Source: Streptomyces sp. 378
GTDB lineage: Bacteria > Actinomycetota > Actinomycetes > Streptomycetales > Streptomycetaceae
Reading direction: 5' to 3'
Assembly: GCF_030124145.1 (NCBI RefSeq)
Contig: NZ_JASKMS010000031.1
Location: 39,867-103,866, forward strand
DNA: 64,000 nucleotides
Below are positions 33,643-41,673 of the stretch, piece by piece. Position numbers and translations under genes: made by a program. The notes below the pieces were generated by a model. The model was not told where the DNA came from. It saw only the letters and a list, made by a program, of their open reading frames with translations, and did not search any database. The first letter of the stretch is position 1. The number at the start of each line of letters is the position of its first letter.

Positions 33643-34248
33643 ATGAGCCCACGCAAGGCACTCCTAGCCGCCCTGACCGCCGCGCTGCTGGCCGGTCCCG
33701 GCGTCGCCGCCCAGGCCGCCACCGCCCCGGCCCCGCCCGCCCCGGCCCGGGAACGCGCGGCGGCCGCCACCATCACCTGGTCCCTCGTCCGCGCGAGCAG
33801 CCCCACCGCGGACCAGCGCGCTGCCTACGACCTCATCACCAGGGCCATGAACGCGGCGGTGGCCCGCTACAACAACCTCAGCGACCTGGGCAAGACCCTT
33901 ACCGTCCGCTACGAGCCGGGCGTCCCCACCGCCGACGGCAACATCAACGGCACCATCCGCTTCGGCAGCAACCGCAGTTACATGAACGAGCGGACGGCCC
34001 TGCACGAGATCGCCCACACCATCGGCGTGGGCACCAGCTCGGGCTGGTCCCGCCTCGGCGGCAGCGGCACCTGGACCGGCGGGCAGGCCACCGCCCTCGT
34101 CAGGCAGTACGACGGCTCGGGCGCCAAGATCTCCACCGGGGGCGGCCACTTCTGGCCCTACGGCCTGAACCACGACAACGAGTGGTCGGGCACGGCAGCC
34201 GACCGGCACGTCCACATCGTCGCCGCGATGGTCCGCGACGGCCTGTAG
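33643..34248 (+). CDS. Small secreted zincin-like protein
   Basis: A 201-residue exported protein. Signal peptide PRKALLAALTAALLAGPGVA with AQA near 25. The mature domain has AAYDLITRAMNAAVARYNNL, TVRYEPGVPTADG and the zinc motif LHEIAHTIGVG (HExxHxxGxG) near 125, as in metzincin-like peptidases, but the third-ligand position after GxG is Thr-Ser rather than a clear His or Asp, so catalysis is uncertain. GGAGG lies 8 bases before the ATG. It may be a peptidase or a binding protein of that fold. Confidence 0.8.
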   Translation: MSPRKALLAALTAALLAGPGVAAQAATAPAPPAPARERAAAATITWSLVRASSPTADQRAAYDLITRAMNAAVARYNNLSDLGKTLTVRYEPGVPTADGNINGTIRFGSNRSYMNERTALHEIAHTIGVGTSSGWSRLGGSGTWTGGQATALVRQYDGSGAKISTGGGHFWPYGLNHDNEWSGTAADRHVHIVAAMVRDGL

Positions 34249-34264
34249 TCAGCAGGGCCCTCGC

Positions 34265-34525
34265 TCAACCCAGGTGCCTCGGCGCGAACACGCGCACCAC
34301 GGCCGGGAGCAGGACCACCGAAGGCCCGCGCGTCCGGAGGGCCTTCGCGAGGTCCCGTTCCCGGTTCTCCGGGGTCGTCCTGACCCCGGAGAACCCGCGC
34401 ACTCGCGCAGGATGCCGTCGCCACCGTCGTCGACGATCAGCCCGGGGACGTCCAGGTCGTGTCAACTCGCGTAGAACACCACCGAACTGCCGGTTTCCGT
34501 CACCTGATCGCCACGTCGGATTCAT
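34265..34525 (-). pseudogene. Decayed copy of the 3' end of the adjacent ThDP-enzyme gene
   Basis: The minus strand here matches the C-terminus of the ThDP enzyme encoded at 35486. GVRTTPENRERDLAKALRTR (then GPSVVLLPAVVRVFAPRHLG) aligns with GVRTTPESLEKDLAAALAAP (then GPRVVVLPAMLRMFAPTHLG). A second reading frame around 34410-34460 gives HDLDVPGLIVDDGGDGILRE, matching YDLNVTWLIVDDGGYGILRA; upstream, SGDG...GGVLRELTR echoes SGDGGALYSIAELATAR. The roughly 30 residues between are missing and the frame changes, so it is a broken fragment. Confidence 0.85.
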
Positions 34526-34596
34526 TTACACGGTCGCATGTCCATGTCACTCTCCCGGTTATCGCCTCCGATCAACCCGCGTAGAGGGGACCCCAC

Positions 34597-35403
34597 ATGC
34601 TGGCGACAAGACGGATACGCCGATGGAAGCCGGTGGCGCTGGCCACCGCCGCCGCCCTGGCCGGCCTCACCGCGTCCACTCTGACCGCTCCCCCGGCCGC
34701 GGCCACGACGACCGCGTACGACACGACGTACTACAAGAACGCGGTCGGCAAGACGGGCACCGGTCTCAAGTCCTCCCTGCACACCATCATCAGCAGCCAG
34801 ACGAAGATCTCGTACTCCGCGGTCTGGAACGCCCTCAAGGTCACCGACCAGGACCCGAACAACAGCAACAACGTGATCCTGCTGTACTCGGGCATCTCCC
34901 GCAGCAAGTCCCTCAACGGCGGCGACGTGGGCGACTGGAACCGCGAGCACGTGTGGGCCAAGTCCCACGGCGACTTCGGCACCTCCACCGGTCCCGGCAC
35001 CGACCTGCACCACCTGCGCCCCGAGGACGTCCGGGTCAACTCCATCCGAGGCAACAAGGACTTCGACGACGGCGGCGGCTCGTTCACCAACGGCGGCGGC
35101 AGCCTGACCGACTCCAACTCCTTCGAGCCGCGCGACGCGGTCAAGGGCGACGTGGCCCGCATGATCCTCTACATGGCCGTCCGCTACGAGGGCACCGACG
35201 GCTGGCCCGACCTGGAGCCCAACGACTCCGTCACCAACGGCAGCAACCCGTACCACGGCCGCCTCTCGGTCCTGAAGCAGTGGCACCAGCAGGACCCGCC
35301 GAGCGCGTTCGAGGAGAACCGCAACGACGTCATCTACGACTCCTACCAGCACAACCGCAACCCGTTCATCGACCACCCGGAGTGGGTCGAGTCGATCTGG
35401 TAG
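34597..35403 (+). CDS. Secreted endonuclease I (His-Me finger nuclease)
   Basis: A 268-residue exported non-specific nuclease of the EndA/NucM family. Signal peptide about residues 1-37 (PVALATAAALAGLTASTLTA, PPAAA). The His-Me finger is present: WNREHVWAKSHGDFG near 113 and GTDLHHLRPEDVRVNS near 132, followed by RGNKDFDDGG; NP(Y/F) and HNRNPFIDHPEWVESIW are standard C-terminal elements. GAGGGGA lies 6 bases upstream of the ATG. It probably degrades extracellular DNA for phosphate or nucleotides. Two copies of a ThDP-enzyme 3' end flank it. Confidence 0.93.
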   Translation: MLATRRIRRWKPVALATAAALAGLTASTLTAPPAAATTTAYDTTYYKNAVGKTGTGLKSSLHTIISSQTKISYSAVWNALKVTDQDPNNSNNVILLYSGISRSKSLNGGDVGDWNREHVWAKSHGDFGTSTGPGTDLHHLRPEDVRVNSIRGNKDFDDGGGSFTNGGGSLTDSNSFEPRDAVKGDVARMILYMAVRYEGTDGWPDLEPNDSVTNGSNPYHGRLSVLKQWHQQDPPSAFEENRNDVIYDSYQHNRNPFIDHPEWVESIW

Positions 35404-35413
35404 GCCTCACCGC

Positions 35414-35446
35414 GGCTGGACTCCCCCATGTGAAAAGAGTCCAGCC
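35414..35446. terminator. Bidirectional hairpin terminator between nuclease and ThDP enzyme
   Basis: GGCTGGACTC (35414-35423) pairs perfectly with GAGTCCAGCC (35437-35446), with an AAAA in the loop side, 11 bases after the nuclease stop and 40 bases past the ThDP-enzyme stop. Confidence 0.8.
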
Positions 35447-35485
35447 CGGTGTACCGGACATCGTCGCGCCCGGCCGTTCGGGTGA

Positions 35486-37177
35486 TCAGTCCGAGCCCAG
35501 GTGGGTCGGCGCGAACATCCGCAGCATCGCCGGGAGGACGACCACACGTGGGCCCGGCGCGGCGAGCGCGGCGGCCAGGTCCTTCTCCAGGCTCTCCGGG
35601 GTCGTGCGCACCCCGGGGACGCCGAACGACTCCGCCAGGGCCACGTAGTCGGGCCGGGTCAGTTCCGTCGCGGTCGCCTCGCCGAACGCGTCGTTCATGT
35701 ACGCGCGCAGGATGCCGTAGCCGCCGTCGTCGACGATCAGCCAGGTGACGTTCAGGTCGTACTGGCGGGCCGTGGCCAGTTCGGCGATGGAGTACAGGGC
35801 CCCGCCGTCGCCGGAGACGGCGAGGACCGGACGGGTCGGGTCGGCCACCGCCGCGCCGAGCGCCGCCGGGAAGGCGTAGCCGAGGCCGCCCGCGCCCTGC
35901 GCGGAGTGCATGTGGTTGGGGCCCTTGGCGTCGAACGCCGACCAGGCCCAGTAGGCGAGGATCGTCATGTCCCAGAAGGACGGGGAGTCGGCCGGGAGCG
36001 CCTTGCGGACGGACGCCAGGACGTCCTGTTCCAGGGTGAGTTCCTGGGCGGCGATGCGCTCGGCGACCTTCGCGAGCAGCTCCCTGACCCGGTCCGCCGC
36101 CGTCGTGTCCTCGCGGGCCCGCACCGTCTCCAGCAGCGCCTGCAACGCCGGCCGCGCGTCCGCGTGGATGCCCAGCGCCGGGTGGTTGGACTCCAGCTTG
36201 CCGAGGTCGGCCTCGATCTGGACGACCCGGCCGCGCGGCTTGAACGTGTGGTAGTTCGAGGAGAGTTCACCGAGGCCCGAGCCGACGACCAGGAGGACGT
36301 CGGCGTCCTCCAGGAAGTCGGTGGTGTGCCGGTCCTCGATCCAGGACTGGAGCGACAGCGGGTGGGTCCAGGGAAAGGCGCCCTTGCCGCCGGGGGTGGT
36401 GACGACGGGCGCCCGGAGCAGCTCCGCCAGCTGCCTCAGTTTGCCGGAGGCGTCCGCCCGGACCACTCCCCCGCCCGCGATGATCGCCGGACGGGCGGCC
36501 TTGGACAGCAGGTCGGCGGCCAGGGCGGTCAGTTCGGGGCGCGGCGGCAGCTCCTCGGGGAACGCGTCACCGCCCGTCACCACCGGGATCGCCGTCTCGG
36601 CGAGCAGGACGTCCTGCGGGATCTCCACCCACACCGGGCCGTGCGGGGCCGACAGCGCCGACGTCCAGGCCGCCTCGATCGCGGAGGGGATCTGGGACTG
36701 GGCGCGGACCGTGTGGACGGACTTGACCACGCCCCGGAACGAGGCGGCCTGGTCCGGGAGTTCGTGGAGGTAGCCGTGCCGGCCGCCGCCCAGGCCCGCC
36801 GTCGGGACCTGGCTGCTGATCGCCAGCACGGGCGCGGAGGCCGCCGCGGCCTCCTGGAGCGCGGGGAGCGAGGTCAGGGCGCCCGGGCCCGTCGACAGCA
36901 GCAGCGGCGCGGCCTCGCCGGTGATCCGGCCGTAGGCGTCCGCGGCGAACCCGGCGTTGTTCTCCACCCGCAGGCCGATGTAGCGCAGGTCGGAGCGGCG
37001 CAGCGCGTCGAACACGCCGAGGGCGTGCTGGCCGGGCAGACCGAAGACGGTCGTCGCACCCAGCCCGGCCAGCGTCTCCACGACCAGGTCTCCGCCGGTG
37101 CGGCCCGGAGGAGGGTTCAGCGCGGCCTCCGTCTGGGCGGGCGTGGGGCGGAGCACCAGGTCGTGGTCGTGAGTCAC
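35486..37177 (-). CDS. ThDP-dependent enzyme (2-oxo acid decarboxylase/acetolactate-synthase-like)
   Basis: A 563-residue three-domain thiamine diphosphate enzyme. The N-terminal domain has GLPGQHALGVFDALRRSD and the catalytic Glu in LRVENNAGFAADAYGR (near 72); the middle domain has ARPAIIAGGGVVRADA; the C-terminal domain has VSGDGGALYSIAELATAR (near 454) with LIVDDGGYG in the Mg/ThDP motif. The GTG overlaps the ureohydrolase stop by 4 bases (37174-37177), so the two act together. Coupling with a ureohydrolase suits a 2-ketoarginine decarboxylase (AruI-like) making 4-guanidinobutanal; acetolactate synthase or benzoylformate decarboxylase-like roles remain possible. Confidence 0.85.
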   Translation of the reverse strand: MTHDHDLVLRPTPAQTEAALNPPPGRTGGDLVVETLAGLGATTVFGLPGQHALGVFDALRRSDLRYIGLRVENNAGFAADAYGRITGEAAPLLLSTGPGALTSLPALQEAAAASAPVLAISSQVPTAGLGGGRHGYLHELPDQAASFRGVVKSVHTVRAQSQIPSAIEAAWTSALSAPHGPVWVEIPQDVLLAETAIPVVTGGDAFPEELPPRPELTALAADLLSKAARPAIIAGGGVVRADASGKLRQLAELLRAPVVTTPGGKGAFPWTHPLSLQSWIEDRHTTDFLEDADVLLVVGSGLGELSSNYHTFKPRGRVVQIEADLGKLESNHPALGIHADARPALQALLETVRAREDTTAADRVRELLAKVAERIAAQELTLEQDVLASVRKALPADSPSFWDMTILAYWAWSAFDAKGPNHMHSAQGAGGLGYAFPAALGAAVADPTRPVLAVSGDGGALYSIAELATARQYDLNVTWLIVDDGGYGILRAYMNDAFGEATATELTRPDYVALAESFGVPGVRTTPESLEKDLAAALAAPGPRVVVLPAMLRMFAPTHLGSD

Positions 37178-38154
37178 TTGGCTTCCGAGTCCTTCCGGGC
37201 CGCGGCGATCTGGCGCGACATGATCGTGGTCAGTTCGTACGCGGTGTGCGAGGCCGCCACCGACGTGATCTCCGCGTGGTCGTACGCGGGGGCCACCTCG
37301 ACGACGTCGGCCGACACCAGGTTGCAGGATGCCAGGCCGCGCAGGATCTCCAGCAGTTCGCGCGAGGTCATGCCGCCCGCCTCGGGGGTGCCGGTGCCTG
37401 GGGCGTGGGCCGGGTCGAGGCAGTCGATGTCGATGGAGATGTACAGCGGCCGGTCGCCGATGCGCTGGCGGAGCTGGTCGGCGACCTCGTCGGCGCCGCG
37501 CCGGTAGACGTCGGCGGAGGTGACGATGCCGAAGCCCATCTTCTCGTCGTCGGTCAGGTCCTGCTTGCCGTAGAGCGGGCCGCGGGTGCCGACGTGGGAC
37601 AGGGCGGAGGTGTCGAGGATGCCCTCCTCGACCGCGCGGCGGAACGGGGTGCCGTGCGTGTACTCGGCGCCGAAGTAGGTGTCCCAGGTGTCGAGGTGGG
37701 CGTCGAAGTGCAGCAGGGCGACGGGGCCGTGCTTCTTCGCGACCGAGCGCAGCAGGGGCAGGGCGATGGTGTGGTCGCCGCCGAGGGTCATCAGGCGGGC
37801 GCCGGTGCCGAGCAGGTCGTCCGCGGCGGCCTCGACCGTCTCGACGGCCTCGTTGATGTCGAACGGGTTGACGGCGATGTCGCCGCCGTCCGCGACCTGG
37901 GCGAGGGCGAACGGCGAGGCGTCCTGCGCCGGGTTGTACGGGCGCAGCAGCCGGGACGCCTCACGGATCGCGTTGCCGCCGAAGCGGGCGCCCGGCCGGT
38001 ACGAGACACCCGAGTCGAACGGCACGCCCACCACCGCGACATCGGCCCGGCCGACCTCGTCCAGCCGGGGCAGCCGGGCGAAGGTCGCGGGACCGGCGTA
38101 CCGCGGGACGCGGGAGGAGTCGACGGGTCCGCGCGGAGTCTCGTTGCTGCTCAT
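37174..38154 (-). CDS. speB: Agmatinase/guanidinobutyrase-type ureohydrolase
   Basis: A 326-residue binuclear Mn ureohydrolase that splits a guanidino compound into an amine and urea. Metal motifs are complete: GGDHTIALP near 126, HFDAHLDTWD near 150, and SIDIDCLDPAHAPGTGTPE near 240. N-terminal PFDSGVSYRPGARFGGNAIR is typical of agmatinases and guanidinobutyrases. Sequence alone does not separate agmatine from 4-guanidinobutyrate; the coupled ThDP enzyme favours the latter. A GTCGTACGAC palindrome lies about 45 bases upstream of the ATG. Confidence 0.92.
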   Translation of the reverse strand: MSSNETPRGPVDSSRVPRYAGPATFARLPRLDEVGRADVAVVGVPFDSGVSYRPGARFGGNAIREASRLLRPYNPAQDASPFALAQVADGGDIAVNPFDINEAVETVEAAADDLLGTGARLMTLGGDHTIALPLLRSVAKKHGPVALLHFDAHLDTWDTYFGAEYTHGTPFRRAVEEGILDTSALSHVGTRGPLYGKQDLTDDEKMGFGIVTSADVYRRGADEVADQLRQRIGDRPLYISIDIDCLDPAHAPGTGTPEAGGMTSRELLEILRGLASCNLVSADVVEVAPAYDHAEITSVAASHTAYELTTIMSRQIAAARKDSEAK

Positions 38155-38198
38155 GGAGGAATGCCTTCTTTCCTACGCTTCATCGCGTATGTACTGCT

Positions 38199-38208
38199 TG
38201 TCGTACGA
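38199..38208. promoter_or_regulatory. Palindrome upstream of speB
   Basis: GTCGTACGAC is a perfect 10-bp palindrome in an AT-richer patch (CTTGTCGTACGACTTTAC), 45 bases before the speB start, a fitting position for an operator. Confidence 0.4.
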
Positions 38209-38424
38209 CTTTACCGGGGGAGCCGGGACCGGCTGGACACGGGTTCGGATGCCTGCCCGGCGACGCCTTCGCGCCGGGCGGCGAGGACGGTCACGCCGGT
38301 CGGCCTCGCCCTCGAGGAGACGGCGCCGTGACCCCCGAGCGACGACATTCAGTCACAGCGCATCCGGCCGGAATCCGGGGCGACCGGTCCGGTCGACACT
38401 AGACACCCGGCCCTGACTGCGACA

Positions 38425-38439
38425 TGTACATTTCGTACA
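38425..38439. promoter_or_regulatory. Inverted repeat TGTAC-N5-GTACA
   Basis: Perfect 5-5-5 inverted repeat TGTACATTTCGTACA in the speB/phosphatase-like gap, about 205 bases before the plus-strand start; a candidate repressor site. Confidence 0.4.
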
Positions 38440-38642
38440 CCGCAGCGCGAAGGCATGGAGGAAACGTCCATCACGCCGGGACCGACGTTCCGGATCCGGA
38501 CATCCACCTGGCTTGGAGGACGGGGGCTCGTGCGGGGTTCGCGCTGCGGCGGATCCGAGTACGTGAGCGGGGTCCCGCTGAGTACGTGACGCACGTCCCA
38601 GCGTTCGATACGCCAGGGACGCCCGCAGGCCGCTGCCTCACA

Positions 38643-39440
38643 ATGGATGCCATGCCGATATCCGGGACACCCAGCCGCGCCGAACTCGTCGAACACCTCG
38701 TCAGGACGCGCATCGCGGGCGACGTCGCCACCCCGCGCGAGAACAACCTCTCCCACTACCGCAAGCTGGCGAACGGCGACCGTCACTACTGGCTCGGGCT
38801 GGAACTCGGCGACCGCTGGAGCGACGAGCAGGACGTCCTGGCGGTGATGGCGGAACGCGTCGGCGTGAACGACGACCCCGAACACCGCTACGGCCAGGAC
38901 ACCATCGACCCGGAGCTGACCGTGGCCGGTCTGGAGCGGATGGCCGGGCGGCTGCGCAAGGCGGCGGACGGTCAGCAGCGCGTCCTCTTCGCCACCGGCC
39001 ACCCCGGCGGCCTCCTCGACGTCCACCGCGCGACCGCGTCCGCCCTGCGCGCGGCCGGCTGCGAGATCGTCGTCATCCCGGACGGGCTGACGACCGAGGA
39101 GGGCTACGTCATGCAGTTCGCCGACGTGGCGGTGCTGGAGCACGGCGCCACCCTGTGGCACACCCACTCGGGCGAGCCGATGAAGGCGATCCTGAAGGGC
39201 CTGGAGCGCGAGGGCCGCCCGCTGCCCGACCTGGTCGTCGCCGACCACGGCTGGGCGGGCTACGCGGGACAGCACGGCGTGGACTCCGTGGGCTACGCCG
39301 ACTGCAACGACCCGGCCCTGTTCCTCGCGGAGGCGGAGGGCACCGTGCAGGTGGCGGTGCCCCTGGACGACCACGTGGTCAGCCCCCGCCACTACGACCC
39401 GATGACCGCGTACCTGCTGGCGGAGGCGGGCCTCAGTTAG
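38643..39440 (+). CDS. Conserved protein, often named phosphatase
   Basis: A 265-residue soluble protein conserved in Streptomyces and, from memory, usually labelled phosphatase, although no standard phosphatase signature is evident. Notable segments: RTRIAGDVATPRENNLSHYR, RVLFATGHPGGLLDVHR near 118, VVIPDGLTTEEGY, LWHTHSGEPMKAILKGLE near 177, and LVVADHGWAGYAGQHGVDSV near 198, a run of His/Asp/Gly that could bind metal or phosphate. Three ATGs lie at 38643, 38647 (out of frame) and 38652, and no ribosome-binding site is seen, so the mRNA may be leaderless. Its stop overlaps the convergent tesB stop by 8 bases. Confidence 0.75.
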   Translation: MDAMPISGTPSRAELVEHLVRTRIAGDVATPRENNLSHYRKLANGDRHYWLGLELGDRWSDEQDVLAVMAERVGVNDDPEHRYGQDTIDPELTVAGLERMAGRLRKAADGQQRVLFATGHPGGLLDVHRATASALRAAGCEIVVIPDGLTTEEGYVMQFADVAVLEHGATLWHTHSGEPMKAILKGLEREGRPLPDLVVADHGWAGYAGQHGVDSVGYADCNDPALFLAEAEGTVQVAVPLDDHVVSPRHYDPMTAYLLAEAGLS

Positions 39441-40323
39441 GACCCCGCCCGCGCGGGACGCGGACCACGCCCTCCTGGATCACGGTGACGGCGAGCCGCC
39501 CGTCCTGCGTGTAGATCCTCGCCTGCCCCAGTCCCCGGCCGCCGTACGCGGACGGGGACTCCTGGTCGTACAGCAGCCACTCGTCGGCGCGGAACGGCCG
39601 GTGGAACCACATCGCGTGGTCGAGCGAGGCCCCGACGACGTCCCCGACGGCCCAGCCGCCGCGCCCGTGCGCGAGCAGGACGGAGTCGAGCAGCGTCATG
39701 TCGGAGACGTAGGTGGCGAGGACGACGTGCAGCAGCGGGTCGTCGACATCGCTGTCGAGCTTGCCGTTGGTGCGGAACCACACCTGGGAGTGCGGCTCGC
39801 GCGGCTCGCCGAACTTCCCGTAGGGCGGCTCGTCGACGTACCGCAGATCGACGGCGGCGCGGGCCTCGAGGAACTTCTCCACCACGACGGGGTCGAGGTG
39901 CCCGTACCCGCGCAGCCGCTCGGCACCGGTCGGGAGCGTCACGGGATCGGGGGCGTCGGGCATCGGCTCCTGGTGATCCAGCCCGTCCTCGTACGTCTGG
40001 AAGGACGCCGAGAGATGGAAGATCGGCTTGCCGTGCTGGACGGCGACCACCCGGCGGGTGGTGAAGGAGCGGCCGTCGCGGATCCGGTCGACGGTGTAGA
40101 CGATGGGCGCGCCGGGGTCGCCGGGGCGCAGGAAGTACGCGTGCAGCGAGTGGGCGGGCCGGTCCTCGGGGACCGTGCGTCCCGCGGCGACGAGCGCCTG
40201 GGCCGCGACCTGTCCGCCGAAGACCCGGGGGACGACGGCGGACCGGGACCGGCCGCGGAAGATGTCCTCCTCGATCTGCTCCAGGTCGAGCAGATCGAGG
40301 AGGTCCTGTAGTGCCTGGGTCAT
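39433..40323 (-). CDS. tesB: Acyl-CoA thioesterase II
   Basis: Hydrolyses acyl-CoA to free acid and CoA. The 296-residue protein has the TesB double hot-dog layout: N-terminal EQIEEDIFRGRS, VFGGQVAAQALVAAGRTV near 35, HSLHAYFLRPGD near 58, and the C-terminal active-site element GASLDHAMWFHRPFRADEW (Asp of the Asp-Gln-Thr triad) near 230, with GRGLGQARIYTQDGRLAVTV. It overlaps the convergent phosphatase-like gene by 8 bases. It is followed upstream by an acyl-CoA dehydrogenase gene 45 bases away on the same strand, a possible fatty-acid operon. Confidence 0.95.
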   Translation of the reverse strand: MTQALQDLLDLLDLEQIEEDIFRGRSRSAVVPRVFGGQVAAQALVAAGRTVPEDRPAHSLHAYFLRPGDPGAPIVYTVDRIRDGRSFTTRRVVAVQHGKPIFHLSASFQTYEDGLDHQEPMPDAPDPVTLPTGAERLRGYGHLDPVVVEKFLEARAAVDLRYVDEPPYGKFGEPREPHSQVWFRTNGKLDSDVDDPLLHVVLATYVSDMTLLDSVLLAHGRGGWAVGDVVGASLDHAMWFHRPFRADEWLLYDQESPSAYGGRGLGQARIYTQDGRLAVTVIQEGVVRVPRGRGPN

Positions 40324-40368
40324 GGATGCGTTGTACCGGCCAGTGATCGCGTGCCGGTGTCGGGGGCC

Positions 40369-41526
40369 TTACAGGCCCATGTCCTTGGCGATGATCGTCT
40401 TCATGATCTCGCTGGTGCCGCCGTAGATGCGGTTCACGCGGTTGTCCGCGTACAGGCGGGCGATCGGGTACTCGTTCATGTAACCGTAGCCGCCGTGCAG
40501 CTGGAGGCAGCGGTCGATGACGCGGTGGGCGACCTCGGTGCAGAACAGCTTCGCGGAGGCGGCCTCGGCGGGGGTGAGCTCACCGGCGTCCAGGGCCTCG
40601 GTCGCGCGGTCGGCGACGGCCTCGGCGGCGTCCACCTCGGCCTGGCAGGCGGCCAGCTCGAACTTGGTGTTCTGGAAGTGCGCGACGGGCTTGCCGAAGA
40701 CGGTGCGCTCCTGCACGTACTGCTTGGCGAACCGGACGGCGGCCTTGGCCTGGGCGTAGGCACCGAAGGCGATGCCCCAGCGCTCGGAGGCCAGGTTGTG
40801 GCCGAGGTAGTGGAAGCCCTTGTTCTCCTCGCCGAGGAGGTCCTCGACGGGCACCTTGACGTCGACGAACGCCAGCTCGGCGGTGTCGGAGGTCTTCAGG
40901 CCGAGCTTGTCGAGCTTGCGGCCGACGGAGTAGCCCTCGGACTTGGTGTCCACGGCGAAGAGGGAGATGCCGTGGCGGCGGTCCTCGGCGGTCGGGGCGG
41001 AGGTGCGGGCGCAGACGATCACACGGTCGGCGTGCACGCCGCCGGTGATGAAGGTCTTGGCGCCGTTGAGGACGTAGTGGGTGCCGTCCTCGCTCAGCTT
41101 GGCGGTGGACTTCATGCCCGCGAGGTCGGAACCGGTGCCCGGCTCCGTCATCGCGATGGCCCACATCTCCTCGCCGGAGACGAACTTCGGCAGGTAGCGC
41201 TTCTTCTGCTCGTCGGTGGCGAGCATCTTGATGTACGGCAGGGCGAGCAGCACGTGCACGCCGGAGCCGCCGAACTGGACGCCGGCGCGAGCGGTCTCCT
41301 CATAGAGGACGGCCTCGAACTTGTGGCTGTCCAGGCCCGCGCCGCCGAACTCCTCGGGCACGTTGATGCCGAAGATGCCCAGCTCGCCGAGCTTGTAGTA
41401 GAAGTCGCGCGGCGCCTGGCCGGCGGCGAACCACTCGTCGTACACCGGTACGACCTCGGCCTCGATGAAGGCGCGAAGGGTCTCCCGGAACGCCTCGTGA
41501 TCCTCGTTGAACACCGTACGGCGCAC
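40369..41526 (-). CDS. Acyl-CoA dehydrogenase (LCAD-type active site)
   Basis: A 385-residue flavoprotein of fatty acid or branched acyl-CoA oxidation. Motifs: WAIAMTEPGTGSDLAGMKST near 130 and GAKTFITGGVHADRVIVCAR. In the C-terminal element RIYGGTSEIMKTIIA the usual MCAD/SCAD Glu is replaced by Gly, while NLASERWGIAFGAYAQAK offers a Glu in helix G, as in LCAD and IVD enzymes. GTG 41526 has GGAGG 7 bases upstream. It lies beside tesB on the same strand. Confidence 0.9.
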   Translation of the reverse strand: MRRTVFNEDHEAFRETLRAFIEAEVVPVYDEWFAAGQAPRDFYYKLGELGIFGINVPEEFGGAGLDSHKFEAVLYEETARAGVQFGGSGVHVLLALPYIKMLATDEQKKRYLPKFVSGEEMWAIAMTEPGTGSDLAGMKSTAKLSEDGTHYVLNGAKTFITGGVHADRVIVCARTSAPTAEDRRHGISLFAVDTKSEGYSVGRKLDKLGLKTSDTAELAFVDVKVPVEDLLGEENKGFHYLGHNLASERWGIAFGAYAQAKAAVRFAKQYVQERTVFGKPVAHFQNTKFELAACQAEVDAAEAVADRATEALDAGELTPAEAASAKLFCTEVAHRVIDRCLQLHGGYGYMNEYPIARLYADNRVNRIYGGTSEIMKTIIAKDMGL

Positions 41527-41673
41527 GCCGCCACCTCCACGACTTCGCATGTCTAAGCGCTTGCTCAGTCAAAGATACCGGCGAGTATCGAGACGCGTCC
41601 AGGGTGGGGGCGGAGTGCGCGGGGTAACGCTCGTCACGCCGGTCACCCCGGCAGGGTGCCGGGGACGCGCACG

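Larger units (their letters stand above)
38155..38642. other. Divergent control region of speB and the phosphatase-like gene
   Basis: A 488-base gap with no convincing gene. It holds the GTCGTACGAC palindrome (38199-38208) upstream of speB, an inverted repeat TGTAC-ATTTC-GTACA (38425-38439), and a 10-base direct repeat GAGTACGTGA (38557-38566, 38580-38589) shortly before the plus-strand gene. The plus-strand frame from 38424 is open, but its N-terminal part looks non-coding. Confidence 0.5.
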
